The notes under the pieces are model-generated. The model was not told the DNA's origin and made no database searches. It saw nothing but the letters and a program-made list of their open reading frames with translations. DNA of 64,000 bases from Rapana venosa (Eukaryota; Mollusca; Gastropoda; Neogastropoda; Muricidae): the NCBI GenBank assembly GCA_028751875.1, contig CM054155.1, forward strand, positions 46,872,258 through 46,936,257, in the 5' to 3' direction. The translations under genes and the position numbers were made by a program. Below, in pieces: positions 50,230 through 63,854 of the stretch; positions within the stretch are counted from its first letter, which is position 1; each line of letters begins with the position of its first letter.

Positions 50230-50432
50230 TTGGGGGAAGGGTAGGAGAGGTTGTGGGGGGGGGGGGGGGGGGGGAGGGGGAGGAGGTGGGGGGAGGTGGG
50301 GGTGGTGGGGGGGGGGGGAAGGGGGGGAGTAGGGGGGGAGTGGGGGGGGAGGTGGGGGATGTGGGGAGAGGTTGGTGGGGGGTGTGGGGAGAGGTTGGGG
50401 GGGTGTGGTTTGGGGGGGGGGGGGGAGGGGTT
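50230..50432. repeat. G-rich tract with runs of 5-18 G
   Basis: About 200 bases of G runs separated by GT, GA or single bases. Strong G-quadruplex potential on the + strand. Poly-Gly/Pro frames are artefacts. Confidence 0.93.
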
Positions 50433-50579
50433 TGAACATAAACCCAAGCATACAGAAGATGAATAAGATGTCTACCCAAACAACAAACAGTGGATGAATA
50501 AAATGCCTACCAAAACGACAAACAGTGGATGAACTCGTATGCTTTCGTGTGTGTGTGTATGTTTTACTTTTCTTTTCTT

Positions 50580-50700
50580 TCCCTTCCTTTCCTCGACTTA
50601 GCCCTTCACCATAGAGATGAGATTTTTTGCGTATGCGATCGTTTTCATCTACCACTACCGTAGCCCATTCCGACTTTATATATAGGGCTTCTAAAACTCG
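50580..50700 (-). repeat. Repeat D, reverse
   Basis: CCTCGACTTAGCCCTTCACC, GAGATTTTTTGCGTATGCGA and GTAGCCCATTCCGACTTTAT match D in reverse, with an extra GTTTTCATCTACCACTACC insert. Confidence 0.65.
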
Positions 50701-50979
50701 ACATCTGTGGTGTGAATGGTTTCACTAAGACTAGGTCATTTCGTGCTGGGGTAGGTAGGTATAGTGGAAACGGAGTTAGATAGAAATCATACCCTTACAG
50801 GCTCGTTTTCATCTACCACTACTGTAACCCATTCCGACTTTATATATATGGCTTCTAAACACGACATCTGTGTGTGCATGCGATTCACTAAGACTACTAG
50901 GCCATTTCGTGCTGGGGTAGGTAGGTAGGTAGGTATGGTGGAAACGGAGTTATATGGAAATCGTACCCTTACAGGCTCC
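50641..50979. repeat. 164-bp tandem duplication
   Basis: Two adjacent units, each starting GTTTTCATCTACCACTAC and running through CCCATTCCGACTTTATATAT, TTTCGTGCTGGGGTAGGTAG to ACCCTTACAGGCTC. They differ in the number of GGTA units and a few bases. Confidence 0.9.
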
Positions 50980-51662
50980 GACTTCGAAAATGGTGTGGAA
51001 ACCTTACTGCAGTTTAGTCCTCTGTTTCTACCGGCCTACTCTTTTGAAAAGTGGATCGGAACTTTAACGTGTGTGTGTGTGAAATATGTTCAAGCACGGA
51101 AATCATACGCTTACTGCCCCCCCCCCCCCTCTCAAATTTTGGAAATGGTGTCAAAACACGACAACAATGTGCTTTACTACCTTTTTTTGGTGTCACTAAA
51201 CACGAAATGGCCTGGCCTGCCCTCGTAAAGGTTGGAAATCAGGTTTTTTATACGTGTGCGCTTAGATGTTCGAAGTGGGCATGGAATCATAGGCGGAGAT
51301 GGTTGTGTAAACACGATCCTGTGTGTGCGTGTTTATGCTGTGTTTCGCAATCTGTTCCTTCTGTGGTCGTAGAGTTCTGCGTAGTATGTTCGAGTACACA
51401 GAACCTCGGTTTGTTGTTTCACCCAAAGGAGTTATAGGTGAGTGGAGTCTCTCTGATGTTAGCAAATCTTTTGACAAGATATCATGAAATTTCCTTAACT
51501 CCCCTACCACCAACTCTCTCGGACATAAACAGTAAAGTTCTAAAATATTGCGTATTATTTCTTTGTAGTAAGAACGATGTCCTACTGTACCCCTTGAACT
51601 GAAACAAAAAAGTCAACAATTTTCTAAATCTTTACCGTGTATCATCGCAATTTCCTGTTTGT

Positions 51663-51708
<46 letters not shown>

Positions 51709-52297
51709 TGTGGGAGGAGTAAGAGAGAGGATGAGAAGAGAGGGAGAGAATGAAATGCTTTGCCTAAATTCATACATAAGAAAACTGACTTAGGGTGTAA
51801 TACTTTCTTGCAAGCGAGTCCTTTAAAATCTGCAAGTCAGATTACTGAGTGTGATCTTCTTGGAAAAACTTAACACTATAAAATATGATTGTGTATTTGA
51901 TATATCTACAAATATATCCTAGGAACTATCCCACATAAAAAACAAGAAACATCAAATGATACACAGTCGAAATTGGCTAAACTCTCTACCAAACACGTAT
52001 AAAGTATGGGTTTTAAAGCCCTGAAAAACAACACTGCACTCAATACTGGACTCCTTACATTGTGCATTATCTTTTGAATGTTATGAATGCAGTTTGAGCA
52101 TGAGATATTGACTGAATATGTTTTATATGCTAAGGCCAGAGTTTTTTGAAAGCAAAAACACAAAAAACCGTAAATGAACATTGAAATAGTTCCAATGAAT
52201 TTGAATGTTCACTATCTACATCAAAGTTAAAATCTCTTTTTTTTAACCCAACAGAACAATATCGCGATTTTCATCAATCTATGTTTTAAAAAAAATC

Positions 52298-52492
52298 ATT
52301 GTACTTTAAACCACAGCAGAGTTCTCTGCGTGAAAATTCGGATGAGAGAGGAGTGAGAAAGAGAGCACGTCGCCACCCCCCAACAAGAGCAGAGCACTTT
52401 TTTCTTTTCCTGTTTTGTTTTCCTTAAACTTCAGCGACTTTTTCTCAGAATGTTGCCAGAATCAACTCTCCTCTGCAGTTAGCGTTGCTGGT
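52298..52492 (-). repeat. SINE family B, 3' part (copy 2)
   Basis: Duplicate of 35955-36150 with the same truncation. Confidence 0.7.
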
Positions 52493-53031
52493 TTAATCTC
52501 TCTATTGCTACTTTTACCACCAACAGCTAACTTGTAATTAAATAAAACCAAAAAACCTACCATCTTTCTCGCGTCTAGTTACACGAAAACATTCCACTGC
52601 AGAATCATTCAAATCGATGATTAAGTCCTGGGAAACTACAGGGGGGGACTTTCCTTACGAGATGTCCACTTCTACAATACGTGGAAGCAACAACAGCAAC
52701 AACTCCTAGTGAAATGGCTGGTTTAAAAGTCCTCTCTCTCTTCATCTTCTTCTCTTATATCTGTTCGCTTCCAAAACGGGACACCTCTTTATCCTACCAT
52801 CTACCAGAGGCTGGGGTACCACTGGAAGTCGGGTGGGGGTTGGTGCACTGCATGAGTGATGTAGACGGATCCGCTGGCGCAAGGGGATTTCCTCGAATCC
52901 CCTCCTCCTTAGGTTGCACTGCACCATCTGTACGCCAGGGGTGGGGTGCGGTGAATTCCCGGCTGTTGGCACGGAGTTAGTGGATGGATTGTAAAAAAAA
53001 AAAACAAAGATGCAAAAAAAATTTTTTCTAT

Positions 53032-53375
53032 GGGGGAACGGGATAGCCTGGTGATGTATTCGTGATCTGCTTACCCGGGTTCGAATCTCGTTCCAAGAGG
53101 ATTTTTGTTTTTTTCTCCTCTGGAGTTCCCATCAGTGCCGACTCCACTCCGACTCCAAAATGTCTTTCGGATGAGACTATAAACCGAGGCCCCGTGTGCG
53201 AATGCACGCAGAACATCTTGTACAACCGTTAAAAGCCGTTCCGCTTTTCGTGAGAGTAGGTCATTGTGTGCCACTGGGAACGGATGTCGAAATTGACAAA
53301 ACTGCATACACACGGGGACTGGGTGTCAAAGAGCACGTATGAGCGCTTATTCCATTATCCTCGAAATAAATAAAT
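53032..53375 (+). repeat. SINE family C (copy 2)
   Basis: Duplicate of 36690-37035. TGATGTATTCGTGATCTGCT and CTTTCGGATGAGACTATAAA are closer to the family consensus than in copy 1, where the same places carry indels. Confidence 0.9.
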
Positions 53376-53664
53376 AGATGAATCAATCTTATGATCAAAA
53401 CAGAGGCTGCACATTCCATCGCCAACTTTGTCTTTTGTGTTGGTTTTTGTTTGGGGGTGGAGATTTTATTTTTTGGTTTTTGGGTTTCTTGGTTAGGACT
53501 ATTAAGGTTTGTTTACCGAATGGTGAGATTTGTGTGTGGTGTGTGTGTGTGTGTGTGTGGCAATCCCGTTTATAAACCTACCTATTAGGTAAGCTGTATT
53601 TCGCCTTCGTGTTTATAAGTGCCTAAAACACGACTCATGGGCTATGATTTCTTTTTCTTTTTTC

Positions 53665-54256
53665 GTTTAAAAAAAAAGTTGTCATCCGTTCCTACCGGCA
53701 CGAAATGGCCTGCTCTAGTGAATGGCGGAACAAGTTTTTTAGCATGCGCGAAATGTTCTGCGTACGTTTTGCACACGCGGCCTCGGTTTATAGTCTCATC
53801 CGGAGGACCTTTGGGATAGGGGTGGGTGGGGGGGGGGCGGGGGGGGAGGGGGGGGGGGGGTGGTTGGAGTCGATGCTTCAGTTACTAAAGGTAAAGGAGT
53901 CCCATAACCTATATAAGGTCGTAGGAGGAGCGAGGCCGTCAAAGACATCAATTCTTAGGGGCCAGCATATTGTGGGCAGGTGGTGGCGCCCATCTCCTCT
54001 CCCTCGCTGCTTTTACCTTCCCTGACCCTAAAGAGGCAGGTACCCATTCTTACAGATGTGGGGACTGTACTGAAGCCAAGGCGCGCAAACGGTCAACCAT
54101 CATAGTGGCACCCGCTCGATGCTGCCTTAGCCTAAAGAATAAGTTGAAGTTAACTCCAAGGGTAATAAACTCCTTTTCAAACGGGCGGCTCTGTAGGGGC
54201 TCGAACCCGGGCCCGTCAGATCACGAGCTCAAACGTTCTAACACTAGGCCATCCAG
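53665..54256 (-). repeat. SINE C split by G-run and SINE A (copy 2)
   Basis: Duplicate of 37325-37915: C body 53665-53815 (CGGCCTCGGTTTATAGTCTC, nearer consensus than copy 1), SINE A 53889-54131, C head 54141-54256. Confidence 0.85.
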
Positions 54257-54336
54257 CTTCTCTGCGTACAAGCATGCATTAAACAGCTTGTATGCACTTT
54301 ACAGTTTGTTTGTTTTCAAAAATCTCCCTCCCTGCC

Positions 54337-54353
54337 CCCCCCCCCCCCCCCCC

Positions 54354-54395
<42 letters not shown>

Positions 54396-55061
54396 ACCCC
54401 CCCCCCCCCCCACTCTCTCTCTCTCTTACAGATTTTTTAAATAATCCTTCTCTCTATCCCTCCTTCCCTCACTCCTCCCTCGCTCTCTCTCTCCCTAACT
54501 CTCTCCCTTTCTCATTTCTCCCTCCCTCTCTCTGTTCTCTCTCCTTTCCTCTCTCCACTCTTTCTCTCCCACATCTATAACTCTCTCTCTCTCCCTATCT
54601 CCCTCTCTGTATACTCTCCCTCGCTGTTTAGTACTTTTCCTTTTCCCTCTCTGTAGTACTCTCCCTCTCTGATAGTACTTGCCTCCCTCTCTGTAGTTCT
54701 CTCCTCCCTCTCTGTAGTACTCTCCCTCCCTCTCTGTTAGTACTCTCCCTCGCTCGTAGTACTCTCCCTCCCTCTCTGTTTAGTTCTCTCCCTCTCTGTA
54801 AGTACTCTCCCTCTCTCTCCCTCTCTGTAGTACTCTCCCTCTCTGTTAGTACTCTCCCTCCCTCTCTGTATAGTTACTCTACCCCTCCTCTTGTAGTTCA
54901 CTCCCTATCTCTCCCTCTCTGTGACATCCCCTTCCTCCTCTCTGTAGTACTCTCCCTATCTGTAGTACTCTCTCTCCTCTCTGCTAGTACTCTCCCACTC
55001 TTTAGTAGTACTCTCCCTCTCTCTCCCTCTCAGTAGTACTCTCACTCTCACTCCTCTCTGT
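54337..55061. repeat. Poly-C and CT minisatellite field (copy 2)
   Basis: Duplicate of 37997-38720; run lengths are the same as far as I can see. Confidence 0.93.
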
Positions 55062-58000
55062 ATATATCACACCCACACTTACTTACTCACCCAATCTAAC
55101 CCTCTCTTATTTATTCCATCCCACCTCTCCCACTCTATCTTACTAACCCTCATCTTACTACCATACCCACTCTACCCCTATCTCACTCTACCCCCACACT
55201 CCCCTCACTCACTCACATCCCCCATCTAAACCCCCTTCACACTACACCACCCACTACTAACCCCTCACCCCCACCACACATCCCACCCCCACACAATCCC
55301 CAAAACACACAGCCATAACCCCATCACAACCCCCTCCACACTCCCACCACTCCCTCACATAATAACTACCACACACTCCCCAACACACACACACCCCAAT
55401 CAACCCACAAAACCCCCACCAACCCCCCACAACCTCCCACTCACACAACACACAAACACACAAACAAACAATTTTATAAAAACTCAAAAATTTTTTTTTG
55501 TATATCTCATTTATGTAGTGAAATGTGCAATTTTCATTATTATTATACTAACAAAATTTTACTCATCTTCTTTTAATTATATAATACTGAGAGAAACGGT
55601 AGCTATGTTACCCACCGACTCTGACATCACCTCCCCCCCGCCCCTCCTTGCCCCCCCCCCCCATCGCCCCCCCCCCCCCCCCCAGATTTTAAGTTCCAAT
55701 ATCGTTACTTTGTGATATATTATTTTGTGTTCTCCGCGTGTGTTTCCCCTCATATTTCATCTTCCCCGCGCCTCCCTCATACCCATTAAAATCCCGGCAC
55801 AAGAAGTAGAGTACACTCAGTTGTCATCGCTAAATCCCTACACTCTATTGTGTCTCCAAATCCTAAGAATGTCATTGTCACAAACACCTTATCTAAATAG
55901 TTTTACAGCATACTCCTACCCTTAGTGTCTACAATATCTATGCACAAACATATCGCCCGTTCGTCCAAACACACAATCAATCTCTATAACCTGATCGCTA
56001 TTGACCGCTGTCCCCCCTACAGTTGTCTCTCCCTCTCTTGATAGAGATTAAGTGTATGACCCATGACTCCACATCCTCTATACGCAACAAATGTCTGCAC
56101 CCTACTCCGTCTAACACAGTCATATGTCATCACACACTCCCCTAGAGATATAGACCTATTGAATCTTTCTTCGCCTCATAGATACTTATATCATATAATA
56201 ATCTAGATATCTCCGTACACCTGTACAATATAACTAACTCTCAAATCATGTATTTATGTTGCAGATCTTCAAATATATCCCGCCAGTAACACCTGATACA
56301 ACACAGAACCAACACACACCACCCACTGTACACAGACACCACGATACGAGACTATCCACCTCAGTAAATCTGTACATCAGTACAAAATCCGTACCAATCT
56401 GTATCGACTGTAATTCCACCTCACTCTACAGACACCCCAAATCCTAATCTAAACCCCTCCTACCCAAACCTTGTATCAGAGAATCCAATGCCTCACCAGT
56501 AACACACCCACACCTCAGTTGTCCACCACAATACGTACCCCTATACCACATCCTCAGACCCTCAGCACTCGACGCCCATCAAAGTCCAGAGTGGTGTATT
56601 CGATCTGTCCCAGTCTCCCTCCCGCCTGCACGTATCCCTGTTCAATATGGCCATAACCTGTAGCTTTGAACTATCTCGCCATCTGTATTTTTAGCCGTTT
56701 GTCCTATGCCCTATTACCTCCAGAAGTGACTTGAAAATACCCACACTCTGTGTGTCATCATCTCCCCTCTTAAACGTTATCCTGTCATGTGATCTCCCAT
56801 CCCAGCCGCTCAACCACACGCACCCCCCCCCCCCCCCCCCACATCCACTCCTCAGCTGCTCCCCCCCCCCCCCACCCCACCATCTGATACCTATAAATGC
56901 CTTTAAATTGCCGCTTTCAACATCAGATACAATATGAGACATCGTAATCATAATAAACCTCGTGTTGAAATGTCCTTCTCGTAAGAATAGATCCACTTAG
57001 AACTCATGTCTGCCCAAACCGTATTTGCTGCCACACCCCAAATCTTCGAGAACCATATCCCCATTCCCCTCACACCATAATCACATTGTCTCGAGCGCTC
57101 CTACACCAATACGTGTCCTCTCCAATGTTAAATTGCTGTGACTCAGAAATAATACCATAAATGATAAATTTCATAGAAAATAGCCCTACATTAAATCAAA
57201 ACACATAGTCTAATACAGTTCCCACACCATCAACACGCCCCTAGACCTCCCAATCTATAACAAACACACTATCACTCAATAAATTATCTAAAGTTCCTCC
57301 CCCATAATTCTCATAATACGTTCTCAACTAGTACACCAACATCACACATTCATCCATAGATATACTGTGTTTAGTTGTATTACCTGCATACGTGTCTCGT
57401 ACATACACAACCATTTACCACCCCCCAATGTCACATATCCCCTACTCATCTATGACGTCTGTTCTTATCCTTGTCCAAGAGCCAGATCCCATTCCCTCAC
57501 CCCACCTCCTCTCACCCACACCCTCACTCACACACAATTGATCAACCAATCCCCACCTCATCATCACTAGATGTGCCCTGTACCACTTCCACACACACGC
57601 GTACTTCTCAATCACAGACCACGACAGTCACAGTGTTCTGAACACACTCACCCTGTTCTCTAATACAGTACTAATCTGAAGTACTACCTATCAATGTCCT
57701 TCACCAGTAAGTGAGCACTCCGCTACACACGCTGTGTCACACGTCCTGACACAACTCACCAACATGGTCTCAGCTGACTCACACTTATCTGATAGTGAGA
57801 ACACCTCTAATAACATTCCCACCTCACACTCCCCTGTTCTGTTTCCCCACTACCAGAACGTTAATATCTCATTACATGTACATAGAGAGCTGGCAATAGC
57901 CAAACATCGTAGCATACAAGCACCTACCCTCTCCCACTAGTTGAAAATCCCACATAGATCACTAATGTATACCAACCATAACCACGAACACACAACAATG

Positions 58001-58711
58001 TGAAGTACACGTATATGTCTACAATGTGCGCATCCTGAGTAAATAACACTATGGTAGATTTGCAAGTCTCAAGTCCATATACCAAACTGCATCAGTCAAG
58101 ATCACTCTCCTCACGTTGTAATTCTACTTGCGATGGATCTCATACATCCTCTATATCAGAAACATATATACAAAAGAATAACGACATGTACTCAGTTACT
58201 AGAGATCCATAACTAAAGTGATATACGATGTGTGCTAAAAGCACACTTCTGTGCGAATACACCATGCACACCACCGATCACCCCCCCCTCCCCATCCCAC
58301 CAATATATGCACACATGTAATAAATAACCCATCTCAGTGATACAGACAAATAAACTCCTTCTCCTCCATGCTCAATATGAACCCTCCACTAGAAGCAGTA
58401 ACAGAGCCATAACTCATCGACCTCCACACACATCTCCCGCACCCCAGTATCGTCAAAAGAAATATAATAACACCTCTGAATCGAGAGTCGCAATACCTCT
58501 ACACCATACTCATCTTTCTAGATAGATAGAGCGAGCACGATTACATAAACCACTCATAATCAATATAATAAGCATTATCCACATCCCTACCAATATCTAT
58601 ATCCGACTTTATAATTCCTTATATTATAATCAACTACGTACGCAGTAGACTCACACATCATTCTTTACGGCTACTTACACACCTAAAACATCCACCCACC
58701 AATCAAAATGT
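55061..58711. other. G-poor block (copy 2)
   Basis: Duplicate of 38720-42370. I noticed no differences over more than 3 kb. Confidence 0.75.
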
Positions 58712-59605
58712 GTCACATCGTTGTGGCTTCATCTTAGCAGCATATCATTGTAGCAGATGTGATGATGACAGTCTCTCGATTGCCTACCGCAAATAATATT
58801 GCATCCTAATAATTGTATTTGTGTATAGTGTATTTTGTGAGTTAGTGAGAATGATAATGATATAATAATGAGTAGATAGATAGAGTTCGCAGAGAAAGTG
58901 CAGGAGAGTGAGGTTTAGATAATGAATAGTAGTTGCCGTTTTATGTACAAGCACTGTGACCCAATTCAGACGTGATTTAATGCTGAGTTAAGCTAGAGAT
59001 CTAGTAGTTCTGAGTGAGTGCTGAGATCTTTGCTCACACCAGCTCTGCATGTGTTTTGCATTTTGGGTATATGTTTGGATAAGATGTGAGACGTTGATCT
59101 AGTATCATCTGTCTAATGTCATCGAGGATCACTATTCTCACTCAGCTTGAGACCATCAATGACCCTCATAGGAAGAAGATTTGTATCTCTAGAAAGACCC
59201 TTGGTATCGCAAAGATAAACGCGACGATATATATAGAGCAAATTCCTGTATCTTCAGTGTGCAGTGACGCATTCGCTGTGTTGCTTGAAGTAGTATAGAA
59301 TGCTAGATCAATGATTAATGGAACTTAGTAGGTAGCGCGTAGATATCTCTTTGTGCATAGATGAGACACGTGATCTGTAAATAGCGTATTAGAGAGAGTC
59401 AATAGTCCTGTGAGATGTGTGACGAATCTTGTTCCGCCTGGTGCAATGTATCTTGTAGAGTACTTAAGACGCGACTGTAATAGCTGAGAGTCAATAACAG
59501 ATAGACGTGCATGAGTTCGATGTAGTTCTGTGAGAGTACGACATGTGAGTGTTCCACGAATTGGTCTCAGTAAAACGAATTGACTTTGTTGGTTGCATGT
59601 GTAAG

Positions 59606-60516
59606 TGTGGAGCAGAGAACCAGAGCGCTTTGATTCGTTTTTGCAAGATATAGGACCTAGCGCTATACAAAATTCCCTTTGATCATTACCCAGTCTGCTA
59701 CTATTCAGTTACGGGCCGATTTTTAGTGCAATTCGATAGTACCTCGTCCACTGATGAAATTCCAAACTTGTAAACGTTCTTCATTCTTTCAGGTCTGGAC
59801 TATTACAATTCTAAGTTGGCTGGTTCTGCCAGGCATCATGCAATCCACTCCCTTCAATGTATACAAACTCTGCGCTAGCCTGTCTCTGAAAGAAAAATCT
59901 GAGCACATTAACCCGCTCTTGCGATCTCTCCACTGGCTGCTGTGCCAAGAAAAGTAAATTATATGATCATTACCCTCTGTTACAGAATGTCTCCACAAAA
60001 ACAGCACGTCGTCCTTACATCTGGAGAGTGTTCACCTGTACTCTCCTCGTTCTTTCCGCTATGCTGCAGGATAATCCTTGCGTTCCATTCACAAAATACC
60101 TAGAGTTCAAGCAATCCACCAACGGCCGTCGCTCTTTCTCTATTTCTGGTCCATCGATTGGATGACCTCCCCTCACTCTCCGCCCCAAAGACTTCTTTTG
60201 ACACTTTTTAAATCCAGTCTCAAGATCATTTTATTTCAAACCTAATATTTTCCTTCCAGCTTCAAAGCTCTAGCGTTAGTGTCCTGCCTATACAGCCAAA
60301 GATTTATTGCCCTGTCCAGTGTGTGTGTGACCTCTGTGTAGTGTGTGTGTGTTGTGTTGTGTCGCGCCGCGCGGCGCGTGGCGTGCAGTTTGGACTTGAT
60401 GGAAACTATTAAGTGTACTGGTTGTATGACTGTTGTAAGTAATGCGTTGAGTGCAGGTCTTTGATTTTGTTCTTCTGCAAGATTATAGCCGCTATATAAA
60501 TTATGTTATTATTGTA
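59606..60516 (+). mobile_element. CR1/L2-like LINE (copy 2)
   Basis: Duplicate of 43265-44175, with the same indels. Confidence 0.8.
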
Positions 60517-60521
60517 ATGTA

Positions 60522-62677
60522 TGTTTATCCCGTCGTGTCTCCGACGATCTTATTCTTTTCGATGCCTTGTTTTACACTAAGAGACAGTTCGGCTAAGGAA
60601 TGTAGCAGTCGTCTGTGGGCAGACTCTCGGCCCGTACAGATTGTTTCTTCTTAGGGGTTAATTTGGGTTCGGCCACATGTCCTTCTCTCAGCTGCTGAAG
60701 GAACCCTGCAGTCCTGCTTGGATTATGTGGCGAGTGTCTTGCTCGCTTCCCCACTATGAGCACATGGGGGAGGGTACTACCACGTATCATATTCTGTGCA
60801 GTGTTGGTTCAGCCTGCAGTGGCCTGTATTGCTTATCGGAAGTGGTCTCATGGTCTTCGTCTGGTGAGGCTGTGGATAGCTGTTTGTGGTGGCGTTTTCC
60901 TGTAGAGAGCCTTAATGATGGTCTGCTCTCTGCAAGGCAGGACAGGGTTTTTCGGGCTGTTCATCTCCGGGCGCCTATCTTGGCCATTCTGTTCAGCTTG
61001 TCATTGCCCTCGATGCCACTGTTGAGGGGATCCACTGCAGCACCCGTGCGAAAAGACACGGATGTTTTGTTGTGCCATCTATCAGTTGTGGAAGATGGCG
61101 CTGTTGAAGGCTTGCAGCACAGACAGAGCGTCGGTCAGAAAACGCCTGGTGTTGTGATCCACTCTGCTGCGGATGGTGTTTGCTGCAAGGAGATCGTTCC
61201 ACTTCGGCCTTGTAGTGGTGCAGTAGAAGCCGGGTTGCTATTGGACCGAGGTTTCTCATTCTCTGGCTGGGAATACCAGAGGTAGGCCCCAGCTCCTCCA
61301 CATTGGTGGCATCTGTTGCAGCGCCGTCTGTGTAGACGTGGAGCCATGCCTCGCTCCTGAGGGTATTGATCTTCTATCCTGGCATTTTGACCGTTAGAGT
61401 TCTTTGGACAATGTCGCCCTGTTTGTTTTCTTCGTGATTCTGGAAATTACTGTCATTCTGGGAATGTCAACTTTTTTCCTGTCCTTTCTTGCCATGGAGG
61501 ATCATGTCAAGGGGAGAAGGTGTGATGGGCTGTACGCTGGCAGTTTGTTCTTGGTGCTCTCTCTGCAGTGCACGAGCCTTCGACTGCAAACTGGAGGCGG
61601 TTTAGTCTTCATGTGGGAAGCTTTCTCCAGTCTTTGGTGCTAATTGGATGGTCTTTGGTGCATGGTACTTGGTTGACTATGTTGCAAGTACTTCTGTTTC
61701 CTTGTGTGGTGATAGAGGAGCTATGCCAGTCACCGCTCCATCTTCTCTATGGGGGTGGGATTTCATCGCGATGTGATGATTCTCAAGTCTTGGTTCTGTC
61801 TCTTGTCCCAGCGGTGTCCCGATGTGCTCCTTGGCAGTGGTCATCCAAGAGTTTGATCCGTACTCAAGATGGGTTGTACAGTGCCCTGGTAGGACTGATT
61901 TCAGGAAGTGTTCATTGGCTTCCCCACTGTGTCCCTGCAAGTTGCGCATGATGTTGAGAGTCGGCTCGATGACCTCCCATAAAACAGCAGAGGAGGCAAG
62001 ATGCTGTTTTCGGAAACTGGCAGAAATTGTGAGTCATAGTGGAGTACCTTGCCCACAGTACATCCCCACCTCTGCTCAGGCCGCAAGTGGGCATAAGGAC
62101 TAGTCAGCGTTGGAGGATTGCTCCCAAGAACAACTCAGCCCCCATGGCTTGCTGAAGCACCATTTATAGGGACTGTAGCGAGTCAAGCCACTAGTCAGAG
62201 GAATATAGAGTGATCAACAAACACTTCAGCTGTAAAAGCGGGAATTCAATGAGTGGGAAAGAAAAGCCAAGGTCATACTACAGCCTCTCAATTTGCTGTT
62301 GTTGCCCCCAATGGTTTCATCAAGAAACTGGGATAAAGCCCAGGCGCTGTCGGCTTCTTATCTATTATTCTAACAAACACCAAAAAGCTCACATGTGGTA
62401 GGCATCAGGCAGAGGGCGGAGCGGGATGGTCCTCGAGGTGAGGCACTGTTATGGCTGAGGTGAGAGGCCGAGCTGTTCTCTGGGTCTAGCAACAGGGACT
62501 GCCTTATACATGAAGAACTTAGCCCATTTGGCAGGGGCGATGATGTTGCCGATAAGCTGCTCGCGGTCGGGGGGGCCTCCGGGAGGATTGTGTCCACGAC
62601 GTTCGGAAGGACTCCGTCTGTTCCCCAGTGAAGGTCAGCTCTGCCTCCATGGTCATGGGGTCTGTTGCTGTGCTAAA
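60522..62677 (-). mobile_element. RT/RNase H LINE remnant (copy 2)
   Basis: Duplicate of 44181-46335. Small differences appear near 62290-62350 (for example TCAAGAAACTGGG against TCAAGAACTGGG). Confidence 0.6.
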
Positions 62678-62781
62678 ATTTGGAAAGGATTGGTTCGGGT
62701 TGGGGTAGGTTTGGTGTTTGTTGTCTGGTGTGTGTGGGTGCTGTGTGGTTGAAAGTTAAGGATAGGGGCTGGGCGCCGGAA

Positions 62782-63667
62782 GTAGGCTGAGAGAGGATGA
62801 GTGAGGGGGGGAGAGAGATGAGTGAGAAAGAAGAGGATTGCTCGTGAAAGAGATGAGAGACAGACAGTTCAGGAGATGAGAGAGAGACTTTTTTGGACTT
62901 TTTTTTTATATCGAGGATAATGGTAATAAGCATCATGTGCCTTTTTTACATCAGTCCCCGTTGTGTATGCGGTTTTGTATAATTTTGTCATCTATTCTCC
63001 ACCGGCACACAATGGCTTACTCTTTGGAAAAAGCGGAACAGTATTAACGTGTGCACAAGATGTTCTGCATTCGGACTGAGAGTGAGAGAGAGAGGAGTAG
63101 AGCAGAGAGACGAAGGAGAAGTGTTGGGAGGTGGAGGAGAGTCCGAGAGAGAGAGGAGGGGAAGAGAGAAGAGAGAGAGCTGAGAGAGAGAGAGAGAGAG
63201 AGAGTCAGACAGACAGACAGACAGACAGAGAGTGGACAAAGACGAGAGAGAGAGAGAGATGAGAGAGAGACTTTTTTGACTTTTTTTTAATTCGGGATAA
63301 TGGAATAAGCACCTCATGTGCTTTTTTACATCCGTCCGTGGGTATGCGTTTTGTAATAATTTTGTATCTATTCCCACACGGCACACAATGGATTACTCTT
63401 TCGAAAAAAAAGCGGAACAGGAATTATCCGTGTGCACAAGATGTTCTGATTCGGACTTGTGGAGGAGAGAGAGAGACGATGAGGCGAGAGGAGAGAAGAG
63501 AGAGAGATAAGGAGAGAGAGAGTGAGAGAGAGAAGTAGCGACGAGGGGGCGAGGGAAGAGAGACGAGGAGAGAGACGCGAGCGAGGAGAGAGAGCCCCCC
63601 CCCCCCCCCCCCCCCCCCCCCACCCACCCCCCCCCCCCCCCCCCCCCCTCCCCCCCACCCCCCCCCA
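62782..63667. repeat. GA array, SINE C 3' ends and poly-C (copy 2)
   Basis: Duplicate of 46440-47325, with SINE C ends at 62900-63077 and 63282-63454. Confidence 0.85.
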
Positions 63668-63854
63668 CGAGAGGAGAGAGGAGGAGAGTGAGAGAGAGAG
63701 GAGAGAGAAGGAGGGAAGGACACGGCAGAGAGTGAACGTGGGTTTGTTGTGGAACGCTTTGCTTCGGAAAATGGAGGAAGGGGTTGCAAAATTTTCAGTG
63801 TTGGTCCCCTAAAGGATTAGGGGATAGGTCAGGGCAGGGTCTGTTAACCTTTTT

